From Clostridium estertheticum (GTDB taxonomy: Bacteria; Bacillota; Clostridia; Clostridiales; Clostridiaceae): DNA of 64,000 nt. The stretch covers positions 2,315,001 through 2,379,000 of the forward strand of contig NZ_JAAMNH020000001.1 in the NCBI RefSeq assembly GCF_011065935.2, read 5' to 3'. This document shows, piece after piece, positions 42,809 through 51,511 of the stretch; position 1 is the first letter of the stretch; every line of letters starts with the position of its first letter. A model generated the notes under the pieces. It was not told the origin of the DNA. It did not search any database and saw only the letters and a list, made by a program, of their open reading frames with translations. The translations under genes and the position numbers were made by a program.

Positions 42809-43531
42809 ATGAGAGCTATAATTGTTGAAGACGAATTTCTAGCAAGAGAAGAATTTAAATATTTTATAAAAAAATATAGTAGTATAGAGATAGTAGATGA
42901 ATTTGAAGATGGAATAGAGGTACTTAAATTCATTCAAAAAAATCAAGTTGATGTTATCTTCTTAGATATAAATATACCATCACTTGACGGTGTTCTACTT
43001 GCTAAAAATATAAGCAAATTTTCAGAGAAGCCGTATATAGTATTTATAACAGCCTATAAAGAACATGCTGTAGAAGCTTTTGAGATAGAGGCTTTTGATT
43101 ACATATTAAAGCCCTACTGTGAATCTAGAATTATATCTATGTTAAAAAAGTTAGAAATGAGCTATAATCAGCAAAAAAATATTTCACATAAAAATAATAT
43201 AACTAACAAGATAAACTTATGGAAGAATGAAAAGATAAGAGTAGTAGATTTAGATGATATATATTATTGTGTTGCTAGAGATAAGGCAACTTATGTTTTT
43301 ACAAAAGATGAGGAGTATTCAGTAAGTGTAAGTATAACCGAATTTTATAATAACTTACCAAAGGATAGGTTTTTTAGATGCCATAGATCTTATGTTGTTA
43401 ACATAACTAAAATAAGGGAAATAATACCTTGGTTTAATAGTACATATAATTTGAGATTTCAACATATAGACTATGAAGTACCAGTAAGCAGAAACAATAT
43501 AAAGGAATTCAAGCAGCTTATGAATATATAA
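42809..43531 (+). CDS. LytTR-type response regulator
   Basis: 240 aa: an N-terminal receiver with VIFLDINIPSLDG (phospho-Asp near residue 53), the switch Thr in IVFITAYKEH and the Lys in YILKPY. The C-terminal LytTR DNA-binding domain contains FRCHRSYVVNITKI. It is paired with the LytS kinase 4 nt upstream and followed by a strong terminator, so the two form a bicistronic operon. Confidence 0.95.
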   Translation: MRAIIVEDEFLAREEFKYFIKKYSSIEIVDEFEDGIEVLKFIQKNQVDVIFLDINIPSLDGVLLAKNISKFSEKPYIVFITAYKEHAVEAFEIEAFDYILKPYCESRIISMLKKLEMSYNQQKNISHKNNITNKINLWKNEKIRVVDLDDIYYCVARDKATYVFTKDEEYSVSVSITEFYNNLPKDRFFRCHRSYVVNITKIREIIPWFNSTYNLRFQHIDYEVPVSRNNIKEFKQLMNI

Positions 43532-43540
43532 ATTGAAGTA

Positions 43541-43597
43541 AAATCAGATAGGAGTTAAATGTCCATAGGGGGCGTTTATCTCTTATCTGATTTTTTA
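43541..43597 (+). terminator. Terminator after the two-component operon
   Basis: AAATCAGATA (43541-43550) pairs with TATCTGATTT (43584-43593), followed by a T-run. Confidence 0.85.
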
Positions 43598-43807
43598 TTG
43601 GCTGAAAATCAGAAGGGATATAAGTGTATTTCGGGTAACTTTCTTTGTATCTCAGTCAATAATTAATAATTTTATAGTCTATTGACATATAATTTAAAAG
43701 AAATCAATGATACAAAATGTAAGGGTTCACAGCAATACAAAAGGTTTTATCAAGTTATTAAGGTAACAGAACTAAAATTAAAGAGTAAGTGAAAGGGGAT
43801 TTCCAAA

Positions 43808-45034
43808 ATGAAAAACGCATCAGAACGTCGCTTATTAATAGTGGTAGGTACAATAATTGCTCAATTAGGGCTCGGAACAATCTACACTTGGAGCTTATTC
43901 AATCAGCCTCTTGTTAGTAAGTTTGGCTGGCAATTAAGCAAAGTATCTCTTACATTCTCCATTACAAGTTTTGCTCTAGCATTCGGCACATTATTTGCAG
44001 GTAAACTTCAAGACAAGCTAGGAATTAAAAAGCTTGTGTCAATGGCTGGTCTAATAATGGGAATTGCTTTAATATTAACGTCTAAGGTAACTTCAATATC
44101 TATGCTTTATGTTATGGTTGGTGTAATTGTTGGAGCAGCAGATGGTATTGCATATATTACTACTCTTTCCAATTGTATAAAGTGGTTCCCAGAGAGAAAA
44201 GGTCTCATATCAGGTATTTCTGTAGGCGCTTTTGGATCTGGAAGTTTGATATTTAAGTATATTAATGCAAGTTTAATTAGTTCTAAAGGGGTTTCTGGAG
44301 CATTCTTATATTGGGGCATTATGGTAACGATTTTAGTATTTACTGGTGCTCAATTATTAAAAGATGCCCCATCTCAAACGGCTAGTGTTAATAACAGTTT
44401 AAAAGGAAATGACTTTAGCGTAAGAGAAATGTTGAAAACTAGACAAGCTTATCTTTTATTTATAGTGTTCTTTACAGCATGTATGAGTGGTCTTTACCTA
44501 ATAGGAATAGTTAAAGACATAGGCGTTCAGTTAGCAGGGCTTACGCCTGCTGTAGCAGCAAATGCTGTAGCTATGGTAGCAATATTCAATACGGCTGGAA
44601 GAATTATATTGGGTGCGTTATCAGATAAAGTAGGTAGGCTAAAGGTGGTAATATTTACACTTACAGTTACTGCGGTTTCAGTGGCTATATTGAGCTTTGT
44701 GCATTTAAACTTTGGAATTTTCTTTGCATGTGTTGCTGGAATAGCATTTTGTTTTGGTGGAAACATTACAGTTTTCCCGGCTATTGTAGGTGATTTTTTC
44801 GGTTTAAAAAATCAATGCGAAAATTATGGAGTTATATATCAAGGTTTCGGATTGGGTGCACTTTCAGGATCATTTATAGCTACACTTGTAGGAGGATTTA
44901 AACCTACATTTATGGTTGTAGGAGTGCTTTGTATAGTTTCAGTTATCATAGTAGCTACAATAAAATCTCCAATGGACTTGCTAGAAAACATGGAGGAAGA
45001 TAATAGCGATTCAGAACTAAATGTGGCTGTGTAA
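43808..45034 (+). CDS. OFA-family MFS transporter (oxalate/formate-antiporter type)
   Basis: 408 aa with 12 helices. GLGTIYTWSLFNQPL in helix 1, AGKLQDKLGIKK in loop 2-3 and GALSDKVGRLK in loop 8-9 are typical of the OFA family, which moves small organic anions. It follows a LytS/LytTR pair; in other bacteria such pairs control carboxylate transporters such as those for pyruvate, so import or export of a short carboxylate is inferred. AAAGGGGAT precedes the ATG. Confidence 0.88.
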   Translation: MKNASERRLLIVVGTIIAQLGLGTIYTWSLFNQPLVSKFGWQLSKVSLTFSITSFALAFGTLFAGKLQDKLGIKKLVSMAGLIMGIALILTSKVTSISMLYVMVGVIVGAADGIAYITTLSNCIKWFPERKGLISGISVGAFGSGSLIFKYINASLISSKGVSGAFLYWGIMVTILVFTGAQLLKDAPSQTASVNNSLKGNDFSVREMLKTRQAYLLFIVFFTACMSGLYLIGIVKDIGVQLAGLTPAVAANAVAMVAIFNTAGRIILGALSDKVGRLKVVIFTLTVTAVSVAILSFVHLNFGIFFACVAGIAFCFGGNITVFPAIVGDFFGLKNQCENYGVIYQGFGLGALSGSFIATLVGGFKPTFMVVGVLCIVSVIIVATIKSPMDLLENMEEDNSDSELNVAV

Positions 45035-45106
45035 ATAATTTTGTGTATTCTCTTTCTTTAAATAAAACTTCAGCTCATATTTCAGAGATGCTAATTCAAG
45101 GACTGT

Positions 45107-45159
45107 CACCTATAGAATAGACACTTTTAAAAAGAGTGTTTGGAATATAGGTGCTTTTG
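45107..45159 (+). terminator. Terminator after the OFA transporter gene
   Basis: CACCTATA (45107-45114) pairs with TATAGGTG (45146-45153). An inner ACACT/AGTGT extends the hairpin, and CTTTT follows. Confidence 0.8.
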
Positions 45160-45221
45160 TATATGGTGATTGAACATTTTAATGAAATAATTATTATAGA
45201 TAGAAACATAGTTTTACACTT

Positions 45222-45485
45222 TTAATTTGCTTTCTTTGCATCTTTAGCTTTAGTTATTACAGCTTTAATTTTATTTGCTTGATCTTGAGTTAAAGTCCTG
45301 TCTGTTACAAGGTTTTTCAAATTCGTTTCTAATCCTTGTTGTCTTTTGCTATTTCTTTGTCTACACTCATTTTTTACAGCTACATTTCCATCAGTGCCTA
45401 ATGGTTTAGCAGTCGCTGCAAAAGTTGTACTAACCGCTGATAAAACCACGCCTCCTGTTAGTTATCCTGTTAGTATTTTTTCACT
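45222..45485 (-). pseudogene. Secreted DUF2680-like protein with a stop codon in its signal peptide
   Basis: On the minus strand a GTG near 45485 opens MKKILTG, a TAA follows, and the same frame goes on LTGGVVLSAVSTTFAATAKP through 75 more codons to 45222. Ignoring the stop gives a normal signal peptide with an AFA-type cleavage site. The mature part ends LTQDQANKIKAVITKAKDAK, like DUF2680 proteins. A single nonsense change appears to have silenced it; restart at the GTG after the stop would lose the signal's charged start. Confidence 0.6.
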
Positions 45486-45670
45486 TGGAATTGTATTTAC
45501 ACAATTAGTAAATTGATATTTTTAAAGAATGGTCAAGCACAGCCTGCCGGGGTATGTAACGAATTGTGATAAGAACGTATATGAGTACCTTAGCCAGAAA
45601 TAAATTCATAATGATTAACAATAATAAATACATTATAAAAGTATATGAATATTATTTAAAGGAGTAGTCT

Positions 45671-48001
45671 ATGCATAATTTAAATGTTATAGGTAAAAGT
45701 GTGCCTAGGAAAGAGTCTTTAGATAAAGTAACTGGTATAGCAAAATATACCGATGATTATCAAATTCCAGGACTTTTACATGCGAGAATGATAACAAGTC
45801 CTTATGCCCATGCAAAAATAAAGTCTATTGAGTATGCAAATTCACTAAGCGCTTCAGGAGTTAGGGCCGTGTTTACAGGGCAGTACTTTCCGCAGCTTAT
45901 AGGATCTACTATTGTTGATAGACCACCCATTGCTATAGATAAAGTAAGATACAATGGTGAACCTGTGGCGGTGGTAGTAGCTGATAGCGAAGTTGAAGCT
46001 GAAAAAGCGGCACAACTTATAAAAGTACAATATGAACCTTTACCAGTGGTAAATTCGCCTAGTGAGGCGCTTAAAAAAGATGCCCCATTGGTTCATGAAA
46101 AACTTGGTCAGTATAGTATTATAGATGAAACTTTTCCAGAAACTAATACAAATATCGCTAACCGAACTAAAATAAGAAAAGGTGATATTAAAAAAGGTTG
46201 GGAAAAAAGTGAGGTAACTGTGGAAGCTAGCTTTTCTTTTCCACCTTCTGATCATGCCGCTATGGAAACAAGGAGTGCACGGGCTGAAATATTGGCAGAT
46301 GGGAAGGTTATCATATATTCTGCTTCTCAGGCACCCTTTACTATAAAAAAGCTTATAAGTTATTTCTTTAAAATTGACCCTGGCAAGGTTATTGTTAATG
46401 TACCTTTAGTAGGTGGGGCTTATGGAGGTAAAACAGCTGTACAGCTAGAATTCATTGCTTATTTGTGTTCAAAGGCGGTTGGAGGAAGACAAGTTAAACT
46501 TACAAATACAAGAGAAGAAGATCTGATTACATCCCCAGCTCATATAGGTCTTGATGCAAAAATCAAGCTAGGATGCACAAAAGACGGGAGACTCACTGCT
46601 GCAGAGATAACCTATTTATTTGATGGAGGTGCATACTCGGATAGGGCAGTTATTATAAGCAAAGCAGCTGCTGTAGACTGTACAGGACCATACAATATTG
46701 AAAATGTATGGTGTGATTCATTGTGTTTATATACAAATCATACTTATGCTGCAGCTTTCAGAGGCTTCGGTCATGCTGAGCTTACCTTTCCTATAGAAAG
46801 AACAATGGATATACTAGCGGATAAGCTTGGGATGGATCCTTTAGAATTAAGATTAAGAAATGCAATATTACCAGGGGATACTAGCCCTACTCAAACTTTA
46901 CTCACTAGAAATAATTTAGGTGATTTACCAAAGTGTATACAAAGGATGGCTGAATTAATACATTGGGAAGAAGGAAGAATAACTGAAACCAAGGATGGTA
47001 AAGTTAAGGCTAAAGGTATAAGCATCTTCTGGAAGAATTCAAATACAGCTTTAAATGCAGGAGGAGGAGCAATTCTTACATTTAATCCGGATGGAAGCAT
47101 TAATCTTATTTGTGCTGCAGTTGAAATGGGTCAGGGAACTAAAACAGCTTTGGCACAGATATTAGCAGAAAAAATGAAAATGGATGTAGATCAAATCCAT
47201 GTAGTTATGGAAGTTAATACTCAGACAGCTCCAGATCACTGGAAAACAGCTGCAAGTAGAACTACTTTCCTGATTGGTAGGGCAATTCTGAGAGCAGCTG
47301 AGGATGCCATTAATCAACTATGCACAGCAGCTGCTATTGCTTTAAGGTGTTCCTCAGATGAACTAGAAGTTGGTGGAGGAAAAGTATTTTTAAGAGACAA
47401 TCCCCAAATTGGAATAGAAATAAGTAAAATCGCATTTGGATATACCTATCCCAATGGAAATTCAGTTGGAGGACAGGTTATTGGAAGGGGAAGTTTTGTT
47501 TTAGAACATCTAACAAGTTTAGATCCTGAGACTGGCAAAGGTAATCCAGGTCCAGAGTGGACTGTTGGTGCAGCAGCTGTAGAAGTAGAATTTGATAAAA
47601 AAGAATATACTTACAAAATTATAAAGGCAGCTTGTGTTATAGATGCAGGTAAGGTTATTAATCCTGGGGTGGCAAAAGGTCAAATTTCTGGTGGTATGAA
47701 CCTAGGATTGAGTTTTGCTAGTAGAGAATCATTTTTGTTTACGGATAAAGGCGTTATTCAAAATAAACAGTTAAGAACATATAAAATTATGAGATTTGGA
47801 GAAAACCCAGAGTATCTTGTAGATTTTATAGAAACGGTGCAAACAGACGCCCCATATGGTGCAAGAGGAATTGGAGAATATGGTGTAATTGGAATGCCGG
47901 CAGCACTTGCAAACAGTTTATCCTATGCAGCGCAGGTACCACTTAACCAATTGCCGTTAATTCCTGAGTTCATATGGAAAGCAAAAGAGGGGGGTAAGTA
48001 A
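45671..48001 (+). CDS. Xanthine dehydrogenase-family molybdenum-binding subunit
   Basis: 776 aa. Molybdenum-hydroxylase hallmarks are present: GGAYGGKTAVQLEF, AFRGFGHAELTFPIERTMD (the Arg of AFRGFG aligns with a substrate-binding residue in xanthine dehydrogenase), VEMGQGTKTALAQ and GARGIGEYGVIG, whose Glu is the catalytic base. Together with the two following subunits it hydroxylates a purine-like or other N-heterocycle with water. The substrate is not proven. AAGGAG precedes the ATG, and its stop overlaps the next start (TAATG). Confidence 0.9.
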   Translation: MHNLNVIGKSVPRKESLDKVTGIAKYTDDYQIPGLLHARMITSPYAHAKIKSIEYANSLSASGVRAVFTGQYFPQLIGSTIVDRPPIAIDKVRYNGEPVAVVVADSEVEAEKAAQLIKVQYEPLPVVNSPSEALKKDAPLVHEKLGQYSIIDETFPETNTNIANRTKIRKGDIKKGWEKSEVTVEASFSFPPSDHAAMETRSARAEILADGKVIIYSASQAPFTIKKLISYFFKIDPGKVIVNVPLVGGAYGGKTAVQLEFIAYLCSKAVGGRQVKLTNTREEDLITSPAHIGLDAKIKLGCTKDGRLTAAEITYLFDGGAYSDRAVIISKAAAVDCTGPYNIENVWCDSLCLYTNHTYAAAFRGFGHAELTFPIERTMDILADKLGMDPLELRLRNAILPGDTSPTQTLLTRNNLGDLPKCIQRMAELIHWEEGRITETKDGKVKAKGISIFWKNSNTALNAGGGAILTFNPDGSINLICAAVEMGQGTKTALAQILAEKMKMDVDQIHVVMEVNTQTAPDHWKTAASRTTFLIGRAILRAAEDAINQLCTAAAIALRCSSDELEVGGGKVFLRDNPQIGIEISKIAFGYTYPNGNSVGGQVIGRGSFVLEHLTSLDPETGKGNPGPEWTVGAAAVEVEFDKKEYTYKIIKAACVIDAGKVINPGVAKGQISGGMNLGLSFASRESFLFTDKGVIQNKQLRTYKIMRFGENPEYLVDFIETVQTDAPYGARGIGEYGVIGMPAALANSLSYAAQVPLNQLPLIPEFIWKAKEGGK

Positions 48002-48840
48002 TGATTGCATTGGATTTTGAGTATTATAAACCTGATTCATTAGATGAAGCCGTAAAACTGCATAGGAAGCTTAGCGAGAGCGGTAAGGACCCTTTATATT
48101 ACTCAGGTGGTACAGAAATAATCACTATGGCAAGGAGAAATGATATATTTACAAAGGCAGTAATAGACATTAAAGGAATTCCTGAGTGTAATGTATTTGA
48201 AACAAGCGGTAACCAGCTAATAATAGGAGCTACAGTTACACTTACTCATATTGCTGGGAATAAATTAGTTCCATTCTTAAGTAAGACAGCAAACTTTCCT
48301 GCAGATCATACAGCCCGTAATATGATAACTGTAGGCGGAAATATTTGTGGAAAAATTATATATAAGGAAGCGATTTTAGGCCATTTAATTGCAGATAGCA
48401 ATGCAATTATATACGGAGAAAAAGGTAAAAGGATAGTTCCAATAAATCGGGCTTTTAATCAAAGGCTTCAACTGGAAAAAGGGGAATTGCTTTTTCAATT
48501 GACAACAGATATGAGCTACTCCAATTTACCTCATGTATGTATAAAGAAGACTAAACAGGAAAAAATAGATTATCCTTTAATTAGTATGGCTGCGCTTAAG
48601 AAAAATAATAATATTCAAATGGCATTTAGCGGGGTTTGTGCTTATCCATTTAGGTCTATAGAAATGGAGGAGTATATAAATAATAAAACCGTTTCAAAGG
48701 AGAAAAGAATAGAACAGGCGATAAGTCATTTGCCTGCTCCTATATTTGGCAATATTCAGGGTTCTTCTGAATATAAGAAGTTCGTATTAAAAAATTTACT
48801 TGATTATACTTTGGAAACACTGGATGGTGAAGGAAGATGA
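48001..48840 (+). CDS. Molybdenum hydroxylase FAD-binding subunit
   Basis: 279 aa of the CoxM/XdhB type. LYYSGGTEIITMARR contains the first FAD loop. RNMITVGGNICGK, near residue 101, matches the usual N-I-G-G-N-x-x second loop with a T-V change. Start and stop overlap the neighbouring genes by 1 and 4 nt, so the three subunits are translationally coupled. It passes electrons from the Fe-S subunit to FAD. Confidence 0.9.
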   Translation: MIALDFEYYKPDSLDEAVKLHRKLSESGKDPLYYSGGTEIITMARRNDIFTKAVIDIKGIPECNVFETSGNQLIIGATVTLTHIAGNKLVPFLSKTANFPADHTARNMITVGGNICGKIIYKEAILGHLIADSNAIIYGEKGKRIVPINRAFNQRLQLEKGELLFQLTTDMSYSNLPHVCIKKTKQEKIDYPLISMAALKKNNNIQMAFSGVCAYPFRSIEMEEYINNKTVSKEKRIEQAISHLPAPIFGNIQGSSEYKKFVLKNLLDYTLETLDGEGR

Positions 48841-49310
48841 TATCTTATATTGAAACATCAAAAATAGAACTCAATATCAATGGGGAAAAGAGAAACTTGA
48901 TTATTAGGCCTGCGGATACTCTACTTAGAGTGCTCAGAGAACAATTGGGGCTAACTGGAGCAAAAGCTGGGTGTGAAAATGGAGATTGTGGTACATGTAC
49001 TGTACTCTTAGATGGATTGCCTGTTAAATCATGTATTATGCTAGCTGTTGAAGCTATTGGACACAAAGTAACCACCATTGAAGGCTTAAATGAAGAAACT
49101 ATTCAAAAAGCTTTTATAGATAAATGGGGTTTTCAATGTGGATATTGTACTCCAGGTTTCATAATGAACTGTTATGGACTTATAACCAGTCATCCGGACG
49201 CAGATGATGAAACTATTGAGGAATGGCTTCAATCCAATATTTGCAGATGTACATCATATGAAGAGATTAGAGAAGCTGTAAAATCAGTACTACTATTAAA
49301 TAAAAAATAG
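48837..49310 (+). CDS. Molybdenum hydroxylase 2Fe-2S subunit
   Basis: 157 aa with both cluster motifs: the plant-ferredoxin-type GCENGDCGTCTVLLDG near residue 44 and the four-helix type QCGYCTPGF...NICRCTSYEE near 100-140. It is the usual small third subunit. No maturation (XdhC/MocA-like) or Moco genes are in the window, so these must be elsewhere. Confidence 0.93.
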   Translation: MISYIETSKIELNINGEKRNLIIRPADTLLRVLREQLGLTGAKAGCENGDCGTCTVLLDGLPVKSCIMLAVEAIGHKVTTIEGLNEETIQKAFIDKWGFQCGYCTPGFIMNCYGLITSHPDADDETIEEWLQSNICRCTSYEEIREAVKSVLLLNKK

Positions 49311-49325
49311 GGGTTCAATTCCCCT
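49309..49325 (+). other. tRNA T-arm-like hairpin at the end of the Mo-hydroxylase operon
   Basis: AGGGG-TTCAATT-CCCCT is exactly a 5-bp stem with a 7-nt TTCRANN loop, as in tRNA T-arms. It overlaps the stop codon of the Fe-S subunit gene. No other tRNA arm is found next to it. It could be a chance match or the edge of an old tRNA-targeted insertion. Confidence 0.3.
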
Positions 49326-49416
49326 AAGAATCAAGACAAGACTTGGCTGGTTGAAAGATGATCAAGGCATTTATCACCAAAAGCATTTGTTTATAAGAAA
49401 CTTACAGTTTGGAATG

Positions 49417-49473
49417 AATAATAAAGCCTATATCTAACATTACTATGTAATTTAAGATTTAGGCTTTATTATT
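49417..49473 (+). terminator. Terminator of the molybdenum hydroxylase operon
   Basis: AATAATAAAGCCTATATCT (49417-49435) pairs with AGATTTAGGCTTTATTATT (49455-49473) with one mismatch. The inside of the stem gives T-runs on either strand. Confidence 0.75.
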
Positions 49474-49479
49474 AGAGGT

Positions 49480-49605
49480 TATATCCCCCTTATATACGTT
49501 TAATACACAGACCTGTTCCTTTGATATACCTTTTTTTCTCTTTTCGTCCTTACTGCTCCTACTGCCTTTAACCCCACGTTTATGAGGTTCTCGTGGATTT
49601 TCATT
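49480..49605 (-). pseudogene. IS1595-family transposase fragment
   Basis: The minus strand reads ENPREPHKRGVKGSRSSKDE followed by KRKKGISKEQVCVL, like the linker after the zinc ribbon of ISXO2/IS1595 transposases (KRG...KRGISxEQVCVL). Only this internal part is seen. It is distinct from the C-terminal piece in the mini-element at 21608. Confidence 0.6.
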
Positions 49606-49648
49606 ACTCTCTCTCCTGACTTTTTACTTTCATATAAGATATCATTGT

Positions 49649-49885
49649 TTAATAATATAATGAGTCCTCAGTTGGCTGAGCCATAAAAAATGCCTTATAA
49701 TGAAGTGCTCTTGATTTATGAAAATACTCCAGTTCTGCGTATTTATAATATGCTTGAGAATTACTTGCATTCATAATTTTTTGTCGAGCGTAATGTTCTG
49801 ATAGTGCTGCATGTTCTTGAAATTTCTTTTTAAAGTATTCTTCATTATAAGCGTTTTGGGATAAGTAATTATTATAAGGTATCAA
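49649..49885 (-). CDS. Small soluble hypothetical protein
   Basis: 78 aa from TTG 49885 (minus), 9 bp after AAGGAG; the ATG at 49894 abuts the site. The protein is helical and rich in Tyr, Ala and His (FKKKFQEHAALSEHYARQK, SQAYYKYAELEYFHKSRALH), with a pattern like small spore-coat or phasin-like proteins, though no family is recognised. Confidence 0.6.
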   Translation of the reverse strand: MIPYNNYLSQNAYNEEYFKKKFQEHAALSEHYARQKIMNASNSQAYYKYAELEYFHKSRALHYKAFFMAQPTEDSLYY

Positions 49886-49991
49886 TTTTTGCATCTCCTT
49901 GATAATTCGTTTTTATTATAATATACAAATATATTATTTATGTGAATATATACAATTCTTTTACAATTATGACCTCATTTTATAGGTGCCA

Positions 49992-50672
49992 TTAGTAAAT
50001 TTCTAATGGCAAAAAGGTAATTAGATCAACTTTAGTTAGGGTTGCCCGATTTCTAGTTCCAGGACTGTTAAGCATATGCCACGCCGTGTATTGTTCGGCA
50101 TAAGGATTAGCAGCAGACATACAGTCAACGGGAATAATAACATTGTAACCGCGGAAAGCAGCGCTAGTGGCTGTGTGAAGGACTGCACCATTGGCAGAAT
50201 AGCCAGTAATAACAACAGTTTTAATACCGTTTTCCTGTAATATTTTTTCTAAATTAGTTTTATAGAACTTATCAACGTATGATTTTACAATTGGATCTCC
50301 TGAAGAGGGGGCTATCTGCCTGGCGATATCCGAAGGATTTCCTGTATGTGTAAGGCTATATATAACTGGCATGCCATTTTTGCGGCCTTTAGTCAATAAA
50401 GTATTAATATTGGAGATGGATGCTATACAGCGAGGGCTTTTACATATAGTGGTCTCCATATCTAATATTAGTAGTGCACTGTTTTTGGGGTTAATCGCTA
50501 CTGATTTGAGTTTAGGCGGGGGAGGGGTTGGGATTGTATTCCATATATCGATGATCGTTTGATCTGTTACACCAGTCCGTATGTCCCCCTGAGGCCAATA
50601 ACCAATGTGAAGAAGATTACTATCACTGAAGTATTCAAACCATTCACCATGTATAGGACAAAAATATATCAC
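49992..50672 (-). CDS. Isochorismatase-fold protein lacking the usual cysteine
   Basis: 226 aa. ALLILDMET supplies the catalytic Asp-type position, and SYVDKFYKTNLEKIL matches the K-x-x-F-x-T-x-L segment. VITGYSANGAVLHTA aligns with the G-x-x-T-D-x-C-V loop of nicotinamidases, but the Cys is absent. Isochorismatases proper also lack it, so an ether-hydrolysing role or loss of activity are both possible. A N-terminal extension of about 60 residues (CPIHGEWFEYFSDS...) is unusual. It is a single gene on the minus strand. Confidence 0.75.
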   Translation of the reverse strand: MIYFCPIHGEWFEYFSDSNLLHIGYWPQGDIRTGVTDQTIIDIWNTIPTPPPPKLKSVAINPKNSALLILDMETTICKSPRCIASISNINTLLTKGRKNGMPVIYSLTHTGNPSDIARQIAPSSGDPIVKSYVDKFYKTNLEKILQENGIKTVVITGYSANGAVLHTATSAAFRGYNVIIPVDCMSAANPYAEQYTAWHMLNSPGTRNRATLTKVDLITFLPLEIY

Positions 50673-51017
50673 ATTATTACTCCTAAAATATTTTTATATC
50701 GTTATATGTTATGTATCGGATATGAGAAGGTGACTGTATAAATCACTTTTATATTCATATATTTCTAATTGAGATACCTGCTCTTTTAACATAAATTGAT
50801 CATTTTTTATTTCTTTACCAATGTTTATTTTAGAGTAAAATATTGATTATATGAAGTAATAAAGTCAGCAGATTTCACAAAAGAGTTTAATACCATAAGA
50901 ACATAGTTTATCAAAAATAAGAAGCTTCTTCTTTTCCTTCAAAATAACGGTAGATGCATTAAACGCAATTGAAGGTAATTTGACTGGACCAAATACTGAA
51001 TATACTGCAAACATGAT
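50673..51017. other. Gene-free stretch with a possible relic
   Basis: No supported gene. Just before the terminator at 51018 one frame reads TVDALNAIEGNLTGPNTEYT, which looks like coding sequence without a start and is not recognised. Confidence 0.35.
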
Positions 51018-51049
51018 ATTTCCTCAGACTAATGTTTGAGGAAATTTTT
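51018..51049 (+). terminator. Terminator before the decayed pdxST region
   Basis: ATTTCCTCA (51018-51026) pairs with TGAGGAAAT (51037-51045), followed by TTTT. Confidence 0.75.
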
Positions 51050-51057
51050 AGTAACTA

Positions 51058-51152
51058 TAAAATGGATTCCTGACGTTAACTATTTTATAGAATGACCTCA
51101 GAAGTACTTATTTTTATTAAAATTTTATACTACCGTTGTGGGAATGGTAAAT
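51058..51152 (+). repeat. Degenerate copy of the fragment at 54115
   Basis: AAAATGGATTCCTGACGTTA here matches AAAATGGCTTCCTGACGTTA at 54115, and downstream GAAGTAC, TATTTTTAT and CGTTGTGGGAA recur in the same order. The shared codons read KW(I/L)PDVN, so both are ends of one gene family. Confidence 0.55.
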
Positions 51153-51260
51153 CATGCTTTATTAAATTTTTATTTATATATTAAACGTATGGGTACACTA
51201 TGCAAATTGATAAATATATAATATACTTTGATTTATAAATATTTTTTTAGGGGGGCTTTT

Positions 51261-51399
51261 ATGGAAAGATATGAAATAGTTTGAGCAACTACATAGTTCA
51301 ATGACCCTATAGTTATAACTTTAAGAAAACCTTGGACAAGCTATGATTAGCCTAAAATTAAGTGAAATTAAAGAGAGATATGCAGAAAGAGGATTGTAA
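51261..51399 (+). pseudogene. pdxS: pdxS relic (pyridoxal 5'-phosphate synthase, synthase subunit)
   Basis: After AGGGGGG the frame opens MERYE and then jumps to IV-stop-ATT-stop-FNDPIVI, which is the near-C-terminal EATTxFNDP segment of PdxS. The end AMISLKLSEIKERYAERGL (51342-51399) is its last helix. Most of the gene is deleted and stops remain. Confidence 0.65.
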
Positions 51400-51401
51400 G
51401 A

Positions 51402-51455
51402 TTCAAAATTGGAGCTTTATCACTTCAGGGTGCTGTAATAGAGCATACAACTTGA
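51402..51455 (+). pseudogene. pdxT: pdxT relic (glutaminase subunit of PLP synthase)
   Basis: Directly after the pdxS tail the frame reads KIGALSLQGAVIEHTT and stops, the unmistakable N-terminus of PdxT (KIGVLxLQGAxxEH). The order pdxS-pdxT is that of the normal operon, so a whole PLP-synthesis operon was lost here. Confidence 0.7.
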
Positions 51456-51511
51456 ACATGTAAAAATATATAAAGCGAATCATGCGATAATACAAATGAA
51501 GGAGAATCTTT

